The notes beneath the pieces were generated by a model. The model searched no databases. It was not told where the DNA came from and saw nothing but the letters and a program-made list of their open reading frames with translations. A DNA stretch of 52,806 bases from Opitutus sp. GAS368. GTDB lineage: Bacteria; Verrucomicrobiota; Verrucomicrobiia; Opitutales; Opitutaceae. Position numbers and translations under genes: made by a program. The number at the start of each line of letters is the position of its first letter. Within the stretch, counting starts at the first letter, position 1. Shown here piece by piece: positions 44,756 to 52,806 of this stretch. The DNA is taken from the NCBI GenBank assembly GCA_945871085.1, contig CAMBVX010000005.1, forward strand, positions 1 to 52,806, written 5' to 3'.

Positions 44756-45852
44756 GTGCGACAGGGAAGAATGATTTGCACGGAGACGCCTCGGCCGGCC
44801 TCGCTCCGGAGCGAGAGCTGACCGTGGGCACCGTAGATTTTGGCGATGCGCTCACGGGTGTTGGCGAGCCCGATGCCCTCCTTGGAGCGCTGGGTGCTGT
44901 TACTCAACCCCGGGCCGTCATCGCGGACTTCCAAGTGCAATTGCCCGTCTACGACGCGCCCGGTCACCGTGACGCGTCCGGGCCCGGACTTCGGCGCGAC
45001 GCCGTGGATAATCGCGTTCTCCACGAGGGGTTGCAGGATAAGATTCGGAATGCGGGCCTCCATCGCTGCGGGTTCGATCAGGATTTCAACCTGCAGGCGG
45101 TCGGAGAAACGGGCCTTCTGGATGTCGATGTAACGTTCGAGAAAATCCATCTCTTGGCGGAGCGTTACTTCCTGCACGCCCGAATTATCGAGTGACATGC
45201 GGAGCAGCGAGCTGAGGCGGGCGATGAGGTTGACCGCTTCGTCATTCTTCCCTTCGCGCACGAGCACCGCGATGGTGTTCATGGTGTTGAAAAGAAAATG
45301 AGGACGCATCTGCTCGCGCAGGGCTTTGAGTTCCGTCTCGACGAGCCGCGCTTCGAGCTGGGCGCTGCGAAGCTCTTCGTTCTTGTATCGCTGATAAATC
45401 TCCAGGCTGTAGCCGAATGCCAAGACGGCCCAGTAGTAGGCCATGTCGATGATGTTTCGCCCGTAGAAACCGTGAAACGCCGAGGTCCAGAATTCCGTGG
45501 GCGGCTCGCCGTGAAAAATGCCGTAGGACAGCATGCGCCCCAGATAATACGTCGCCATCACGCCGAAGCTCATCGCGAAATGAAAGCTGACGCCGCCCAC
45601 CCACCGTCCGGCCCCGAGGGGCACCCGCGCGCGCAGCATCAAGATGAGCGGTGCCAGCAAGGCCCACATCAGGGCGCGTCCAAACTGCGGAATCGCCAAA
45701 TCGACAAAATCTACCTGCCAACCGGGCTTCATGCCGGCGCGGTTGTTGAAGTAGAGTTCGAGGGTCAGCACAAAACCAAGGAACGCCCAGCCGGCGACGA
45801 TTGCGGCGATCTTGATCCAACGGTTTTGCATGGGGGATACGGCTGCGTTCAT
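44752..45852 (-). CDS. LytS-like sensor histidine kinase
   Basis: The ATG at 45852 gives 366 residues; a second Met seven codons later is possible. The N-terminal half has about four membrane helices (IKIAAIVAGWAFLGFVLTLE, FGRALMWALLAPLILMLRA, FHFAMSFGVMATYYLGRML, NIIDMAYYWAVLAFGYSLEI). The kinase part has the His-kinase box LREQMRPHFLFNTMNTIAVL (phospho-His before FLFN) and an HATPase end with PLVENAIIHG, VRDDGPGLSN and GIGLANTRERI. This is the LytS/AgrC-like histidine kinase family. It overlaps the response regulator gene. Confidence 0.94.
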   Translation of the reverse strand: MNAAVSPMQNRWIKIAAIVAGWAFLGFVLTLELYFNNRAGMKPGWQVDFVDLAIPQFGRALMWALLAPLILMLRARVPLGAGRWVGGVSFHFAMSFGVMATYYLGRMLSYGIFHGEPPTEFWTSAFHGFYGRNIIDMAYYWAVLAFGYSLEIYQRYKNEELRSAQLEARLVETELKALREQMRPHFLFNTMNTIAVLVREGKNDEAVNLIARLSSLLRMSLDNSGVQEVTLRQEMDFLERYIDIQKARFSDRLQVEILIEPAAMEARIPNLILQPLVENAIIHGVAPKSGPGRVTVTGRVVDGQLHLEVRDDGPGLSNSTQRSKEGIGLANTRERIAKIYGAHGQLSLRSEAGRGVSVQIILPCRT

Positions 45853-46014
45853 TCGCGTGTCATTGGCCGGGTTCAAGCGGATAAGCGCACGCCTGCGTCG
45901 AACGGAGCTAAATGAGCGACGAACGGCATTCTGGTGCGACGAAGCAGGCAACGAATTGCCGGGACAAAACTCCACCGCAGCAACCTTGGCGGCCAAGCCT
46001 CCGGTCCCTTCACG

Positions 46015-47415
46015 CTAACGCCCCGTGCGCAGCGCGGGCAAACTGGCGGCGGCGGTCGCCTGACCATGACGCTTGTTTTTCTCATCCGGCGTGCGCAACT
46101 GAATCGATTCCGCCAGCGCCGGAAATTCTTCGCGCAGGACCGCGCTCGCGCGTCCGAGGATGATCTCGCCGCCTTCACCAGAGGACACCCGGCCCAGCAC
46201 GAGCAGGTTTCTCACCTCGTAAAATTCGGCGTAGTGCGCGATGGCGTAGCCGAAGCAGACGCCGATGGACTCGTAGATCACGCGCGCGCGCGAGTCGCCG
46301 GCCTTCATCGCATGTTGCACTTCGATCAATTGTTCGGGCCAGGGCAGCGCGGCTGGAAAAACAAACCCTGCGCGCTGCGCGAGACGGCCCACGCCCTGCT
46401 GTGAAAAATACTGCACGCCGCAGCCGATGTCGCCCGACCACTCGTCGCGCGGCGCATCGGGCCGGTAGTCAATGGGGGCGAAGGCGAGTTCGTTCAGCCA
46501 CGGCGTGAGGTTGCCCGCAGGTGTCACATAGCCCACCGCGAGGCTTGTGCCCATCGCGACGCCGAGCACGGCGTTGTCGTTCATCGACATTGCGCCGGCG
46601 AGGGCGGTGACTTCACCGTCGTTGACGACCTCAAACGGCACGCCGCCCCAGCGCGTTTGCAGGGTGAAAAACATCCGACGGATATGTTTTTCGAAGGCGT
46701 CCGCCGGCACCCCGCGAAATAACGACGCTGCGCGCACCTCGTTGTTCACGTAGACGCCCGCCGCACTGCCGCCGATCGCATCGACCCGCGGCAAATGCGC
46801 CGCCGCCCTCAGCAAGGAATCGTGCACGCCCTCGAGGTGATAGCGGGGATCGGTTTGAAAATAGGGGTCCCACGTGATCTCCTCCGAATACACGACCTCG
46901 CCATCGATCAGCGCCGCCGCCTTCCGATCGCTGCCGCCCAAGTCGAAGCCGATGCGACAACCATCGAGATGACGGCCCATGGGCGAACTCGTCTCGACGG
47001 TCGCGGGCAAAGCCTCGAACGATGACGCCTCGACGGAAAACACGCGGCCAAAGATCTTCGCGCCCATGAAATCGCAATCGAAGGCCCGCGCTCCCATTGG
47101 GCTGTAGGTTTTTGCCAGCGCCGCAGCGATCTCGTCGGCACCGGCCACGAGCACCTGCGGCGCTCCCTTCATCCAGAGGAGAAATTTCAACAACCGTTCG
47201 GCGTAGATCAACGTGAGCGCCGCCGCCGGGTGCCCCGTCGATAGGACGCGGCTGTCATGGCGAAACACCGCACCATCCATGCGCGCGAGGACGATCGCGA
47301 AGGGCCGGGCGCTAGGATCGCCGGCCACTAACGCTTGATACGCGCGGTGCCACAGCGATGCAGGCCTGAACTCGGGATCAAGGGAGGGGCGGATTTTTGG
47401 ACAAACAGCGAGCAT
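46015..47415 (-). CDS. ROK-family sugar kinase-like protein with N-terminal domain
   Basis: The ATG at 47415 gives 466 residues. The N-terminal 150 residues are not recognised. The ROK core begins at 154 (RIGFDLGGSDRKAAALIDGE, the phosphate-1 loop), continues with IGGSAAGVYVNNEV, the catalytic region VVNDGEVTALAGAMSMNDN with Asp in ND, and GVAMGTSLAVGYVTPAGNLT. The zinc-binding CxCGxxGCxE signature of many ROK kinases is reduced to GDIGCGVQYFSQQGV with one Cys. It may be an active kinase with a different or lost metal site, or a repurposed sugar-binding protein. The substrate is unknown. Confidence 0.8.
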   Translation of the reverse strand: MLAVCPKIRPSLDPEFRPASLWHRAYQALVAGDPSARPFAIVLARMDGAVFRHDSRVLSTGHPAAALTLIYAERLLKFLLWMKGAPQVLVAGADEIAAALAKTYSPMGARAFDCDFMGAKIFGRVFSVEASSFEALPATVETSSPMGRHLDGCRIGFDLGGSDRKAAALIDGEVVYSEEITWDPYFQTDPRYHLEGVHDSLLRAAAHLPRVDAIGGSAAGVYVNNEVRAASLFRGVPADAFEKHIRRMFFTLQTRWGGVPFEVVNDGEVTALAGAMSMNDNAVLGVAMGTSLAVGYVTPAGNLTPWLNELAFAPIDYRPDAPRDEWSGDIGCGVQYFSQQGVGRLAQRAGFVFPAALPWPEQLIEVQHAMKAGDSRARVIYESIGVCFGYAIAHYAEFYEVRNLLVLGRVSSGEGGEIILGRASAVLREEFPALAESIQLRTPDEKNKRHGQATAAASLPALRTGR

Positions 47416-47812
47416 GAGTGATCTATGTGGCCGACAATCGGGCGCGCGGAAAGCGCGGAAAGCATGAGTCGGCGCACGACGTTGCGGCAGCTGGAGCTCG
47501 AGATCGTGATGGGCGCGAGCGACGGAGTGAGTTTGACCGTCCGGCGAAATCGGCGTCCACCGATCTCCGGTCGGCCGATCATCCACGAGCGAAAACCGCG
47601 CGGTGATCGGTCTCAACAGCGGCCCAGCGCAGCCCTAGCCATGCTCCGCGAGCAGCCGACGCACGTCGTCCAATTCGGTGTTCCCCATCAATCGGCCTTG
47701 GACCTAACGCTCGACTGCGATGCCCCGCACTCGTGACCGATTTCCGCCAAGCAGGTCAGTGAAAATCCACTGGAACCAAAATCACTTTCCGCTGGCGCCC
47801 ACCCGGCGATGC
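47416..47812. other. intergenic region, nothing recognised
   Basis: About 400 bases between the divergent ROK gene and the Uma2 remnant. Candidate frames have random-like Arg/Pro-rich composition and no ribosome-binding sites. No RNA gene or repeat was noticed. Confidence 0.4.
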
Positions 47813-48391
47813 CTATCGCTGAAATACCTCGATCGCGTTGATCTTCAATCCGGGCACGAGCAGAGTCTCAAAACTCTCCTCGCTGTCCACGATTCGCACC
47901 GCCTTCGCGACATCGATCATAAAATCATCGCGATGGATCAGCTCCATCACCGGATCAACCAGTCACAATTCCTTCACGCCGCACTGCGCATAAATCGGCC
48001 GCTTGCGCTTCTTATCCGACCAGCCATCCGACGGCGACACGATCTCGATCACCAAATCAGGCGCGCCATGCACGCCATCGGACTGGATCAACGGTAGGCT
48101 GGCGTTGGCTAGGAAAAAAACATCCGGCTGAATCACGCTGGTCTCCGACAAATAGACGTCGAGCGACGCGATGCGGACTTTTCCGAGGCGATGTTTCCTG
48201 ACGTGGTTGGCCAGCAATAAATATATATTTCCCACAACCTCCTGATGAAAAATGCTCGGTGATGGTGCCTTGATAAGTTCTCCCGCGACCAATTGGTAAT
48301 ACGGCGACCCCTCGGGCATCGCTCGATCGTCGGCCACCGTGTGGGGTCCGGTTGCGACAGATTGCGTACCTCGGAGCGTGCCCGCCTGCAC
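47813..48391 (-). pseudogene. Uma2-family endonuclease-like gene with an in-frame stop
   Basis: Read from a GTG at 48391 (or ATG at 48319), the protein matches the Uma2/DUF820 family: PEGSPYYQLVAGELIKAPSP, FHQEVVGNIYLLLANHVRKH, IQPDVFFLAN and GVHGAPDLVIEIVSPSDGWS. At 47963-47965 a TGA stands exactly where the family has Trp in KEYWLVDP; the same frame continues as LVDPVMELIHRDDFMIDVAK and ends naturally at TAG (47813-47815). A single TGG to TGA change explains it. Uma2 proteins have a PD-(D/E)XK-like fold and are common, often multi-copy genes of unclear role. The gene may be inactive or the stop an assembly error. Confidence 0.8.
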
Positions 48392-48441
48392 TTCATGTCA
48401 AAACCTCGCTCAACGCCTAGGCGATCCCACCGGCAATGCAG

Positions 48442-49353
48442 TCATCCTACGCTCTCCGACCCTCCAAGTCCTCTCTCGCCCACTAGCCACGTCACGCGCC
48501 CGCCTCCGCCCCGCGCCTGCGCCAGCGCCTCACCCAAAAATCCCAGCATCGGCTCGGCTTCGCGGTCGAATTGCCACGGCGGGTTGATCACCACGAGTCC
48601 GCAGCCCTTTAGTTTCATCGTGCTGCCGTCACCGGCGATCATCAACTCGGCCGCGAGCGTCGGTGGTGGCCGCAGCGCGCGAAGGTCCATAAAAAAATCC
48701 TCCACCCGCGCCCGTTCCGTCAGCGGATACCACACCGCGAATACCGCGCTCGGAAACCGGCGCAATCCTTCGCTCAACGCTCGCGCGACCTGCACAAACT
48801 CGTTGTGCGCCTCGAACGGCGGATCGATCAACACCAGCGCGCGTCGCTCCGGTGGCGGCAGCAGCGCCCGGACGGCCACGTAACCGTCCATTTCCTGCAC
48901 CTTCGCTCCAGGTGAAAACTGAAATTCCTCCCGCAACGCCGCGCACTCGTCCGGCTGCCGCTCGCACAACGCGAGGCGATCCTGTGGCCGGGCCAACTCT
49001 CGCACGAACCACGGCGAGCCCGGATAAAATTTCAGCGCCCCTTGGTCGTTCGTGTCCGCCCCGGCGCGCCGACTCGCGTCAAAGCGCCGCGCCACCGCCA
49101 GATAGTCCGCGATCTCCTGCGGTAAATCTCTGCGGCTCACCAAACGCCCCACGCCGTCCGGCCATTCCGGTTGGCGCGCCAGCGAGTCGCCGGAGGCCGC
49201 TGCCGTGAGATCATAACCGCCGCGCCCCGCGTGCGTATCGAGGTAGAGAAACCCTTTTTCTTTTTTCTGCATCGACCGCACGAGCCGAATCAGCAGCGCA
49301 TGCTTCATCACGTCCGCAAAATTCCCGGCGTGAAAATGGTGTCGGTAATTCAT
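48442..49353 (-). CDS. rlmJ: 23S rRNA (adenine(2030)-N6)-methyltransferase
   Basis: 303 residues, slightly longer than the E. coli enzyme. The N-terminus MNYRHHFHAGNFADVMKHAL is the family signature. The SAM-binding region is FLYLDTHAGRGGYDL, and the catalytic N6-methyltransferase motif is ALVLIDPPFEAHNEFVQVA (DPPF). The conserved YPGSPWFVREL and AVWYPLTERARVEDFF are present. It methylates A2030 of 23S rRNA. The C-terminal 30 residues (Gly-rich RGGGGRVTWLVGERG) are not part of the core. Apparently monocistronic. Confidence 0.93.
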   Translation of the reverse strand: MNYRHHFHAGNFADVMKHALLIRLVRSMQKKEKGFLYLDTHAGRGGYDLTAAASGDSLARQPEWPDGVGRLVSRRDLPQEIADYLAVARRFDASRRAGADTNDQGALKFYPGSPWFVRELARPQDRLALCERQPDECAALREEFQFSPGAKVQEMDGYVAVRALLPPPERRALVLIDPPFEAHNEFVQVARALSEGLRRFPSAVFAVWYPLTERARVEDFFMDLRALRPPPTLAAELMIAGDGSTMKLKGCGLVVINPPWQFDREAEPMLGFLGEALAQARGGGGRVTWLVGERGLGGSESVG

Positions 49354-49403
49354 CCGCAGGATTGGCTGCGGAGGTCTGACCCTGCCGCGGGAGGATCGTC
49401 ACC

Positions 49404-49901
49404 TCAGGCCACGGGGATCTTCAGGACACACTTGCGCACCACGCCGCCGGCTTCGCGCAACGCCAGTTGCGGCATGTGCACATCCGCCGGGAAGAAAACG
49501 GCGGCCTGCCCCGGAAACACCCGCAGCCATGAGGCCTCCGGGTTATCCTCGTAGGTGATCAAATCCCGCTCGGCGTTGTAAGGCTGCCGCTCGGTCATCG
49601 TCGCGAGGTCCGCCACCTCCATCAGCTCCGCTCCTTCGAACATAATCTGCACGTCGATGAACTTTCGATGGGACTCGAAAAAACCGTCCGCCCGCGCCTT
49701 CGACCGATAGCACTCCTCGCTCGCAAACACCCCGCCGCCGAGTTCTGTCCGCTGCCGCTGGCCGACTGCGATCGCCCGCACCCGCTCCGCCGTGGGCGAA
49801 TCCGCGCGCAGTAACTCGTCCGCATACGCCCATGCGATGGCGAAGCCCGGTAGCTGGGCCACTCGCGCCCGCACGTTGTTGATCGATCCATAGAGAGCCA
49901 T
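49404..49901 (-). CDS. YhcH/YjgK/YiaL family protein
   Basis: The ATG at 49901 gives 165 residues, the family's normal length. Markers: MALYGSINNVRARVAQLPGF, FFESHRKFIDVQIMFEGAEL, EDNPEASWLRVFPGQAAVFF and PADVHMPQLAL. The fold is a beta-sandwich related to cupins with metal-binding His/Glu; some members are linked to N-glycolylneuraminate or sugar metabolism. The promoter is shared with the divergent gene at 50010. The role here is unknown. Confidence 0.9.
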   Translation of the reverse strand: MALYGSINNVRARVAQLPGFAIAWAYADELLRADSPTAERVRAIAVGQRQRTELGGGVFASEECYRSKARADGFFESHRKFIDVQIMFEGAELMEVADLATMTERQPYNAERDLITYEDNPEASWLRVFPGQAAVFFPADVHMPQLALREAGGVVRKCVLKIPVA

Positions 49902-50009
49902 GCCGCCGATTCCATTCGGCGCGCTGGGCACTGGCAAGCCATGAAGCCATGAAACCCCGGATTGCCGCGCGGCCCCGTCTCTGGTCCGCTTACCGAACCC
50001 ACGCCGTTC

Positions 50010-50732
50010 ATGAAAAACAATTCCTCGCTCCTGTGCAGTTGCGTTTTCACTCTTGTCTCGTCGCTCGGCGCGGCGGACTTCGAGGGTAAGGTCACGATGA
50101 AAATCACCGGTCCGCGCGACCTGCCGCCCGCCCTGAATTACAGCATCAAGGGCACCGCCACGCGCATCGACCTCACCATGCCGGGCGAAGTCGGCCGGGT
50201 CGCTATGCTCAGCGATTCTGCCAAGTCGGAAATGACAATTCTGCTGCTCGATCAAAAAATGTTCATGGCCCAGCCGTTGCCCAAGATTTCCGGCACCACG
50301 ATCGAATCCAACGGTGCGGCCCTCGAAGCCAGCTTGGAAAAATCTGTGGTTACCGAAAAAATCCTCGGCTACGACTGTGTGAAATACACTGCCAAGTCCC
50401 CCGCCACGACGACCGAACTATGGGTCACCGATAAATTAGGCACCTTCGCGGGGTTCGGCGGCGGCAATCCCCTGACCGGCGGCTTGGGTGGCGGACGCGG
50501 TGGCGCGTCCGCCCAACCTTGGGAGAAAGCACTGGCGAGCCTCCATGCCTTCCCGCTACGTGTCGTTGTAGCCGAAGGCGGTCAGGAAACTTTTCGGATG
50601 GAGGCCACGGCCGTCGTCCAACAATCCGTCTCGTCCTCGCTGTTCGTCGCACCGACCGATTTCCAAGACCTCTCGGCGATGTTGAAAGGGATGAGCCTGC
50701 CGCCCGGCACGAAACTCCCCGGCGGCAACTGA
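50010..50732 (+). CDS. secreted DUF4412-like protein
   Basis: The ATG at 50010 gives 240 residues with a signal peptide (LLCSCVFTLVSSLGAADF). The mature protein begins with paired strands (FEGKVTMKITGPRDLPPALN) and contains LLLDQKMFMAQP, ILGYDCVKYTAKSPATTTEL, and a Gly-rich loop (GFGGGNPLTGGLGGGRGGAS) before LHAFPLRVVVAEGGQETFRM. The pattern of a strand-rich periplasmic protein with a KILGYDCVKY motif is typical of DUF4412. No enzyme motif. It converges with the next gene, and a hairpin at 50786-50807 with a T-rich tail may end it. Confidence 0.75.
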   Translation: MKNNSSLLCSCVFTLVSSLGAADFEGKVTMKITGPRDLPPALNYSIKGTATRIDLTMPGEVGRVAMLSDSAKSEMTILLLDQKMFMAQPLPKISGTTIESNGAALEASLEKSVVTEKILGYDCVKYTAKSPATTTELWVTDKLGTFAGFGGGNPLTGGLGGGRGGASAQPWEKALASLHAFPLRVVVAEGGQETFRMEATAVVQQSVSSSLFVAPTDFQDLSAMLKGMSLPPGTKLPGGN

Positions 50733-50785
50733 TTCCCTGTCTGGCCCAACGCACGCGAGGTCCGGGCGCACTTCACTTCCACGCC

Positions 50786-50818
50786 GGCCGGTCACGCTGC
50801 GCCGGCCTTGCTATTTTA
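50786..50818 (+). terminator. possible terminator between convergent genes
   Basis: The arms GGCCGG (50786-50791) and CCGGCC (50802-50807) are followed by TTGCTATTTTATC. The T-run is interrupted, so the call is weak. Confidence 0.35.
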
Positions 50819-51548
50819 TCGGCTGCGCCGCTCGTGGTCGCGCAAAGGTCTCTGCCGTCACCGGCGGGTTCGCCTCCACATTCTCGATCACGGTCTGCTG
50901 CATAATTTTCCCGTCCAACACCACCGCGATCTTGTGCGGCACCAGCACTCCGTCGACCGGCCGATAGTCGTCGTAACGCGTCACGATCTCCACTCTGCGT
51001 CCGCTCGCATTGTTCCGGTGCTCAATGCGTGCCACGATAAAATACGTTTCGGTATCCACGAGCACGGAAAAGGTGTCTGTCAGCTTCCGCGTCACCAAAA
51101 TGCGCACGAGTTTTCGCCCCGCCGACTCAAGTTCCCCCGCGTAGTCGCAAACAAATCCTCGCGCCTCTCCGGCGACCAACGGATCATCGAACTCCGCATC
51201 ATTGGTAAAGACCCGGCCCTCCGCCGCGCCCATCGGTTCGTAGTGCGGCGGCCATTTCCCCGTATCGAACTTCCACGGGACTGCGACGCCATCGCTCGCC
51301 TGCACCAGCGAACGCCCTTCCGCTCCCGTCTCGAGCCGTAGGCGGTTCGGTCGTGCGGCGAGCATCGTAAACCGCACTTTTTTCCCACCCGTCACCACGT
51401 AGCCGGATGCGCGCAGGCCAACGAGCGCCTCAATCCGCTCCCTGCCGCCAATCACCTCCACGTGAATCCGCGCCAAGTCCGCCGCCTGATCGGCCCGCGC
51501 CCAACCGAAGGTAAACAGGCAGGCCAAATAGAATTTCCACATCCGCAT
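50811..51548 (-). CDS. secreted lipoprotein-sorting-like protein
   Basis: The ATG at 51548 (or 51542) gives about 245 residues. A signal peptide (FYLACLFTFGWARA) precedes a helical start (QAADLARIHVEVIGGRERIE) and a curved sheet (KVRFTMLAARPNRLRLETG, SDGVAVPWKFDTG, YFIVARIEHRNNASGRRVEI). The order resembles outer-membrane lipoprotein-sorting (LolA-like) folds; this is a comparison of pattern only. The downstream neighbour is convergent. Its start is directly adjacent to the transposase remnant. Confidence 0.7.
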   Translation of the reverse strand: MRMWKFYLACLFTFGWARADQAADLARIHVEVIGGRERIEALVGLRASGYVVTGGKKVRFTMLAARPNRLRLETGAEGRSLVQASDGVAVPWKFDTGKWPPHYEPMGAAEGRVFTNDAEFDDPLVAGEARGFVCDYAGELESAGRKLVRILVTRKLTDTFSVLVDTETYFIVARIEHRNNASGRRVEIVTRYDDYRPVDGVLVPHKIAVVLDGKIMQQTVIENVEANPPVTAETFARPRAAQPIK

Positions 51549-51587
51549 GGCGCAGACTCGCACAGCCAAAACCCTCACGACAAGCCC

Positions 51588-52188
51588 GCCCCTCAAGTCC
51601 CGCTCGATTTGGTCGAGCGTCGCCTCCTCCGCGAGACGATCCCCGCCGCGGTAAAAGTTTACTCGCCCTTCGAGCTCCACACCGAGTGGATCCAAAAAGG
51701 CAAAGCCCGCCCCAACGTCGAACGCGGCCACCGCTCCCTCGTGGCCACCGATCAACACGGGCGGGTGCAGCCTACGCTGTCCTCCTCCGCACGGCCGAAG
51801 TCGACCAGAGCGTGCCCGTCGCAGATCTGATGTTACACCGCTGCGGCGCGGGCCGTCTCGCTAACCTCAGTTTCGACAAAGGTTTTACGCGCACTGCCGA
51901 CCGTGAACTCTTGCCCCTCTACGTGCCGACCGTGGTGATGCCCAAACGCGGTAGGAAAAACGCCGAGGAGGCCGCCGCGGAAAACACCAAGGAATTTGTC
52001 GCCCTGCACCGTCAGGCAGCGTGGTCGAGAGCGACATCAACCGGCTGGAGCATCACGGCCTGAATCGCTGCCTAGACGTCGGCCTCGCCGGCTATCAGCG
52101 CTCCGTCTGTTTCGGTATCCTGTAGTATAATTTGTACGTCATCGGCCGCGAACTCCAGGAACGGGCGCGCCGCCGGGCCGCCGCTTAA
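51588..52188 (+). pseudogene. remnant of an ISNCY-family transposase, three frames and a stop
   Basis: The fragment reads like the C-terminal part of an ISNCY-type transposase as I remember it: VPLDLVERRLLRETIPAAVK and YSPFELHTEWIQKGKARPNV in the first frame, VDQSVPVADLMLHRCGAGRL and SFDKGFTRTADRELLPLYVP then TVVMPKRGRKNAEEAAAENT in the second, and VVESDINRLEHHGLNRCLDV then GLAGYQRSVCFGIL in the third. Two frameshifts (around 51770 and 52015) and a TAG at 52123-52125 break it; YNLYVIGRELQERARRRAAA then runs to TAA at 52186. The 5' half of the gene is missing. Inactive. Confidence 0.85.
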
Positions 52189-52712
52189 ACCGGCTGAAAT
52201 GGTATCAGGTAAATGACCACCCAGGGAGCGATGTGCCCGGCGAGCGAAATTTTCCAGAAAATCCCACGCGCAAATGCGCCGCAGACCAAAAATCTCGCCC
52301 CAGCGGGCGAAGCCGCGGCCGGAAAATTATCGGGTTTCAAAAAACCGGTATTTTTCCGGCGAGACACGGCTTATCAGAGCAATACCAGGGCAGGATTTTG
52401 CGGGCCGCGAATCCTCGTCGCTCATTCAGTGAGCTGTCCCCCTGTTGGACTGGTGTCCGCAGCGCATCTCATGACATTTTCGGAAATGTGAAACGACCGC
52501 CCGACAAGCGGCCTCGCCATTTGCACAGACGACCACTGGGCCCCTGCACGGAGTACTCTCTTTGGTCGCATCCGGCAGGCGACGACCGGAGTGGGCTCAG
52601 TTTCGCCGCACTCTGCCACGCAACCAAGGCGGAGGCTTTTTTCCTCAAAAAGGGATTAAGAATGGAATCCGTGGCCCAAGATTGGCCGTCGTTGCCCGCA
52701 AGCCCCTGAAAA
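52189..52712. other. intergenic region between the transposase remnant and the tRNA
   Basis: About 520 bases with no supported gene. It holds a 41-bp imperfect hairpin (52319-52359, described separately) and short palindromes ATTTTC-CA-GAAAAT (52249-52262) and ACATTT-TCGG-AAATGT (near 52473). It may be the flank of a lost mobile element. Confidence 0.45.
52319..52359. repeat. 41-bp imperfect hairpin, function unknown
   Basis: CCGGAAAA (52319-52326) pairs with TTTTCCGG (52352-52359), and an inner CGGGTTT pairs with AAACCG. A-rich and GC-rich blocks alternate. It could be a terminator, an old insertion-sequence end or a structured RNA. Confidence 0.45.
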
Positions 52713-52749
52713 CCAAAAACCCCCCGTAACCTTGCGGTTACGAGGGGTT
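52713..52749 (-). terminator. rho-independent terminator of the tRNA transcript
   Basis: The arms CCCCCCGTAACC (52720-52731) and GGTTACGAGGGG (52736-52747), with one G-T pair, enclose TTGC. On the minus strand the hairpin is followed by TTTTT. It begins a few bases past the tRNA 3' end. Confidence 0.9.
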
Positions 52750-52753
52750 AAAT

Positions 52754-52806
52754 TGGGTGCAGGGGTCAGATTTGAACTGACGACCTTCAGGTTATGAGCC
52801 TGACAG
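52754..52806 (-). tRNA. tRNA with CAU anticodon (Met or Ile2), 5' part outside the window
   Basis: Read on the minus strand: a five-pair anticodon stem TCAGG/CCTGA encloses CTCATAA (anticodon CAU), then the variable loop AGGTC, the T-arm GTCAG-TTCAAAT-CTGAC, and the acceptor 3' strand CCCTGCA, followed by C and an encoded CCA. The anticodon stem lacks the three consecutive G-C pairs of initiator tRNA, so this is elongator Met or Ile(CAU). The D-arm and 5' end are cut off at the window edge. Confidence 0.9.

Noticed and set aside
47425-47736. 103-codon plus-strand frame between the ROK and Uma2 genes
   Set aside because: No start signal and random-like composition.
52233-52709. 158-codon plus-strand frame near the right end
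   Set aside because: Arg/Pro-rich, no ribosome-binding site, crosses palindromes; no sign of real protein.

Overview
The window looks like a chromosomal segment of a GC-rich, Gram-negative bacterium. Gene content and gene order suggest Verrucomicrobiota, most likely Opitutaceae. This is inference from remembered family distributions (fused gamma-alpha 2-oxoacid:ferredoxin oxidoreductase, a RodZ-like protein next to FtsK, PQQ-like propellers, small secreted proteins, LytS/LytR pair); no database search was possible. Most of it is ordinary housekeeping sequence. Accessory or decaying DNA is concentrated near 12.3-13.2 kb, 37.6-37.9 kb, 47.4-48.4 kb and 51.5-52.7 kb.

Layout. 0-4 kb: the tail of an outer-membrane beta-barrel protein, a small hypothetical, a metallophosphoesterase and a membrane-anchored PQQ-like propeller. 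4-10.7 kb: a secreted hypothetical, korB/korA, a 6-phosphogluconolactonase-like propeller, thymidine kinase and a secreted alpha/beta hydrolase. 10.9-13.2 kb: an MFS transporter, then a decayed nSTAND-type ATPase. 13.2-16.8 kb, minus strand: manA, an AsmA-like protein, grpE and dnaJ packed as one operon. 16.9-25 kb, plus strand: ftsK, a RodZ-like gene, an aldose epimerase, tatA, an Smr protein, an NPP-type phosphodiesterase, AIM24 and a DUF4199-like protein. 25.2-27.4 kb: an ECF sigma factor, a candidate anti-sigma factor and a PDZ protein. 27.5-32.7 kb: a small membrane protein divergent from a LysR regulator, then an MFS transporter and a U32 peptidase-family protein. 32.7-37.6 kb: a histidine kinase with a sigma54 response regulator, small ORFs, and a nucleoside monophosphate kinase with a large C-terminal extension. 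37.9-42.6 kb: a MacAB-like exporter made of one adaptor, one ATPase and two separate permeases. 42.9-47.4 kb: a secreted hypothetical, a LytR/LytS pair and a ROK-family protein. 47.8-52.8 kb: a Uma2 gene broken by one stop codon, rlmJ, a YhcH/YiaL protein, two secreted hypotheticals, a frameshifted transposase remnant and a tRNA(CAU) with its terminator.

How the genes fit together. manA and the aldose epimerase act in sugar metabolism; KorAB links 2-oxoacid oxidation to ferredoxin; grpE/dnaJ serve protein folding; ftsK and the RodZ-like gene serve division and shape. The ECF/anti-sigma/PDZ set and the two phosphorelay pairs are the regulatory modules. I found no convincing new defence or mobile system. 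The most notable non-genic signal is a family of 7-bp tandem repeats with consensus GATTTTC, found beside genes and once inside a coding sequence, together with several palindromic dispersed repeats.
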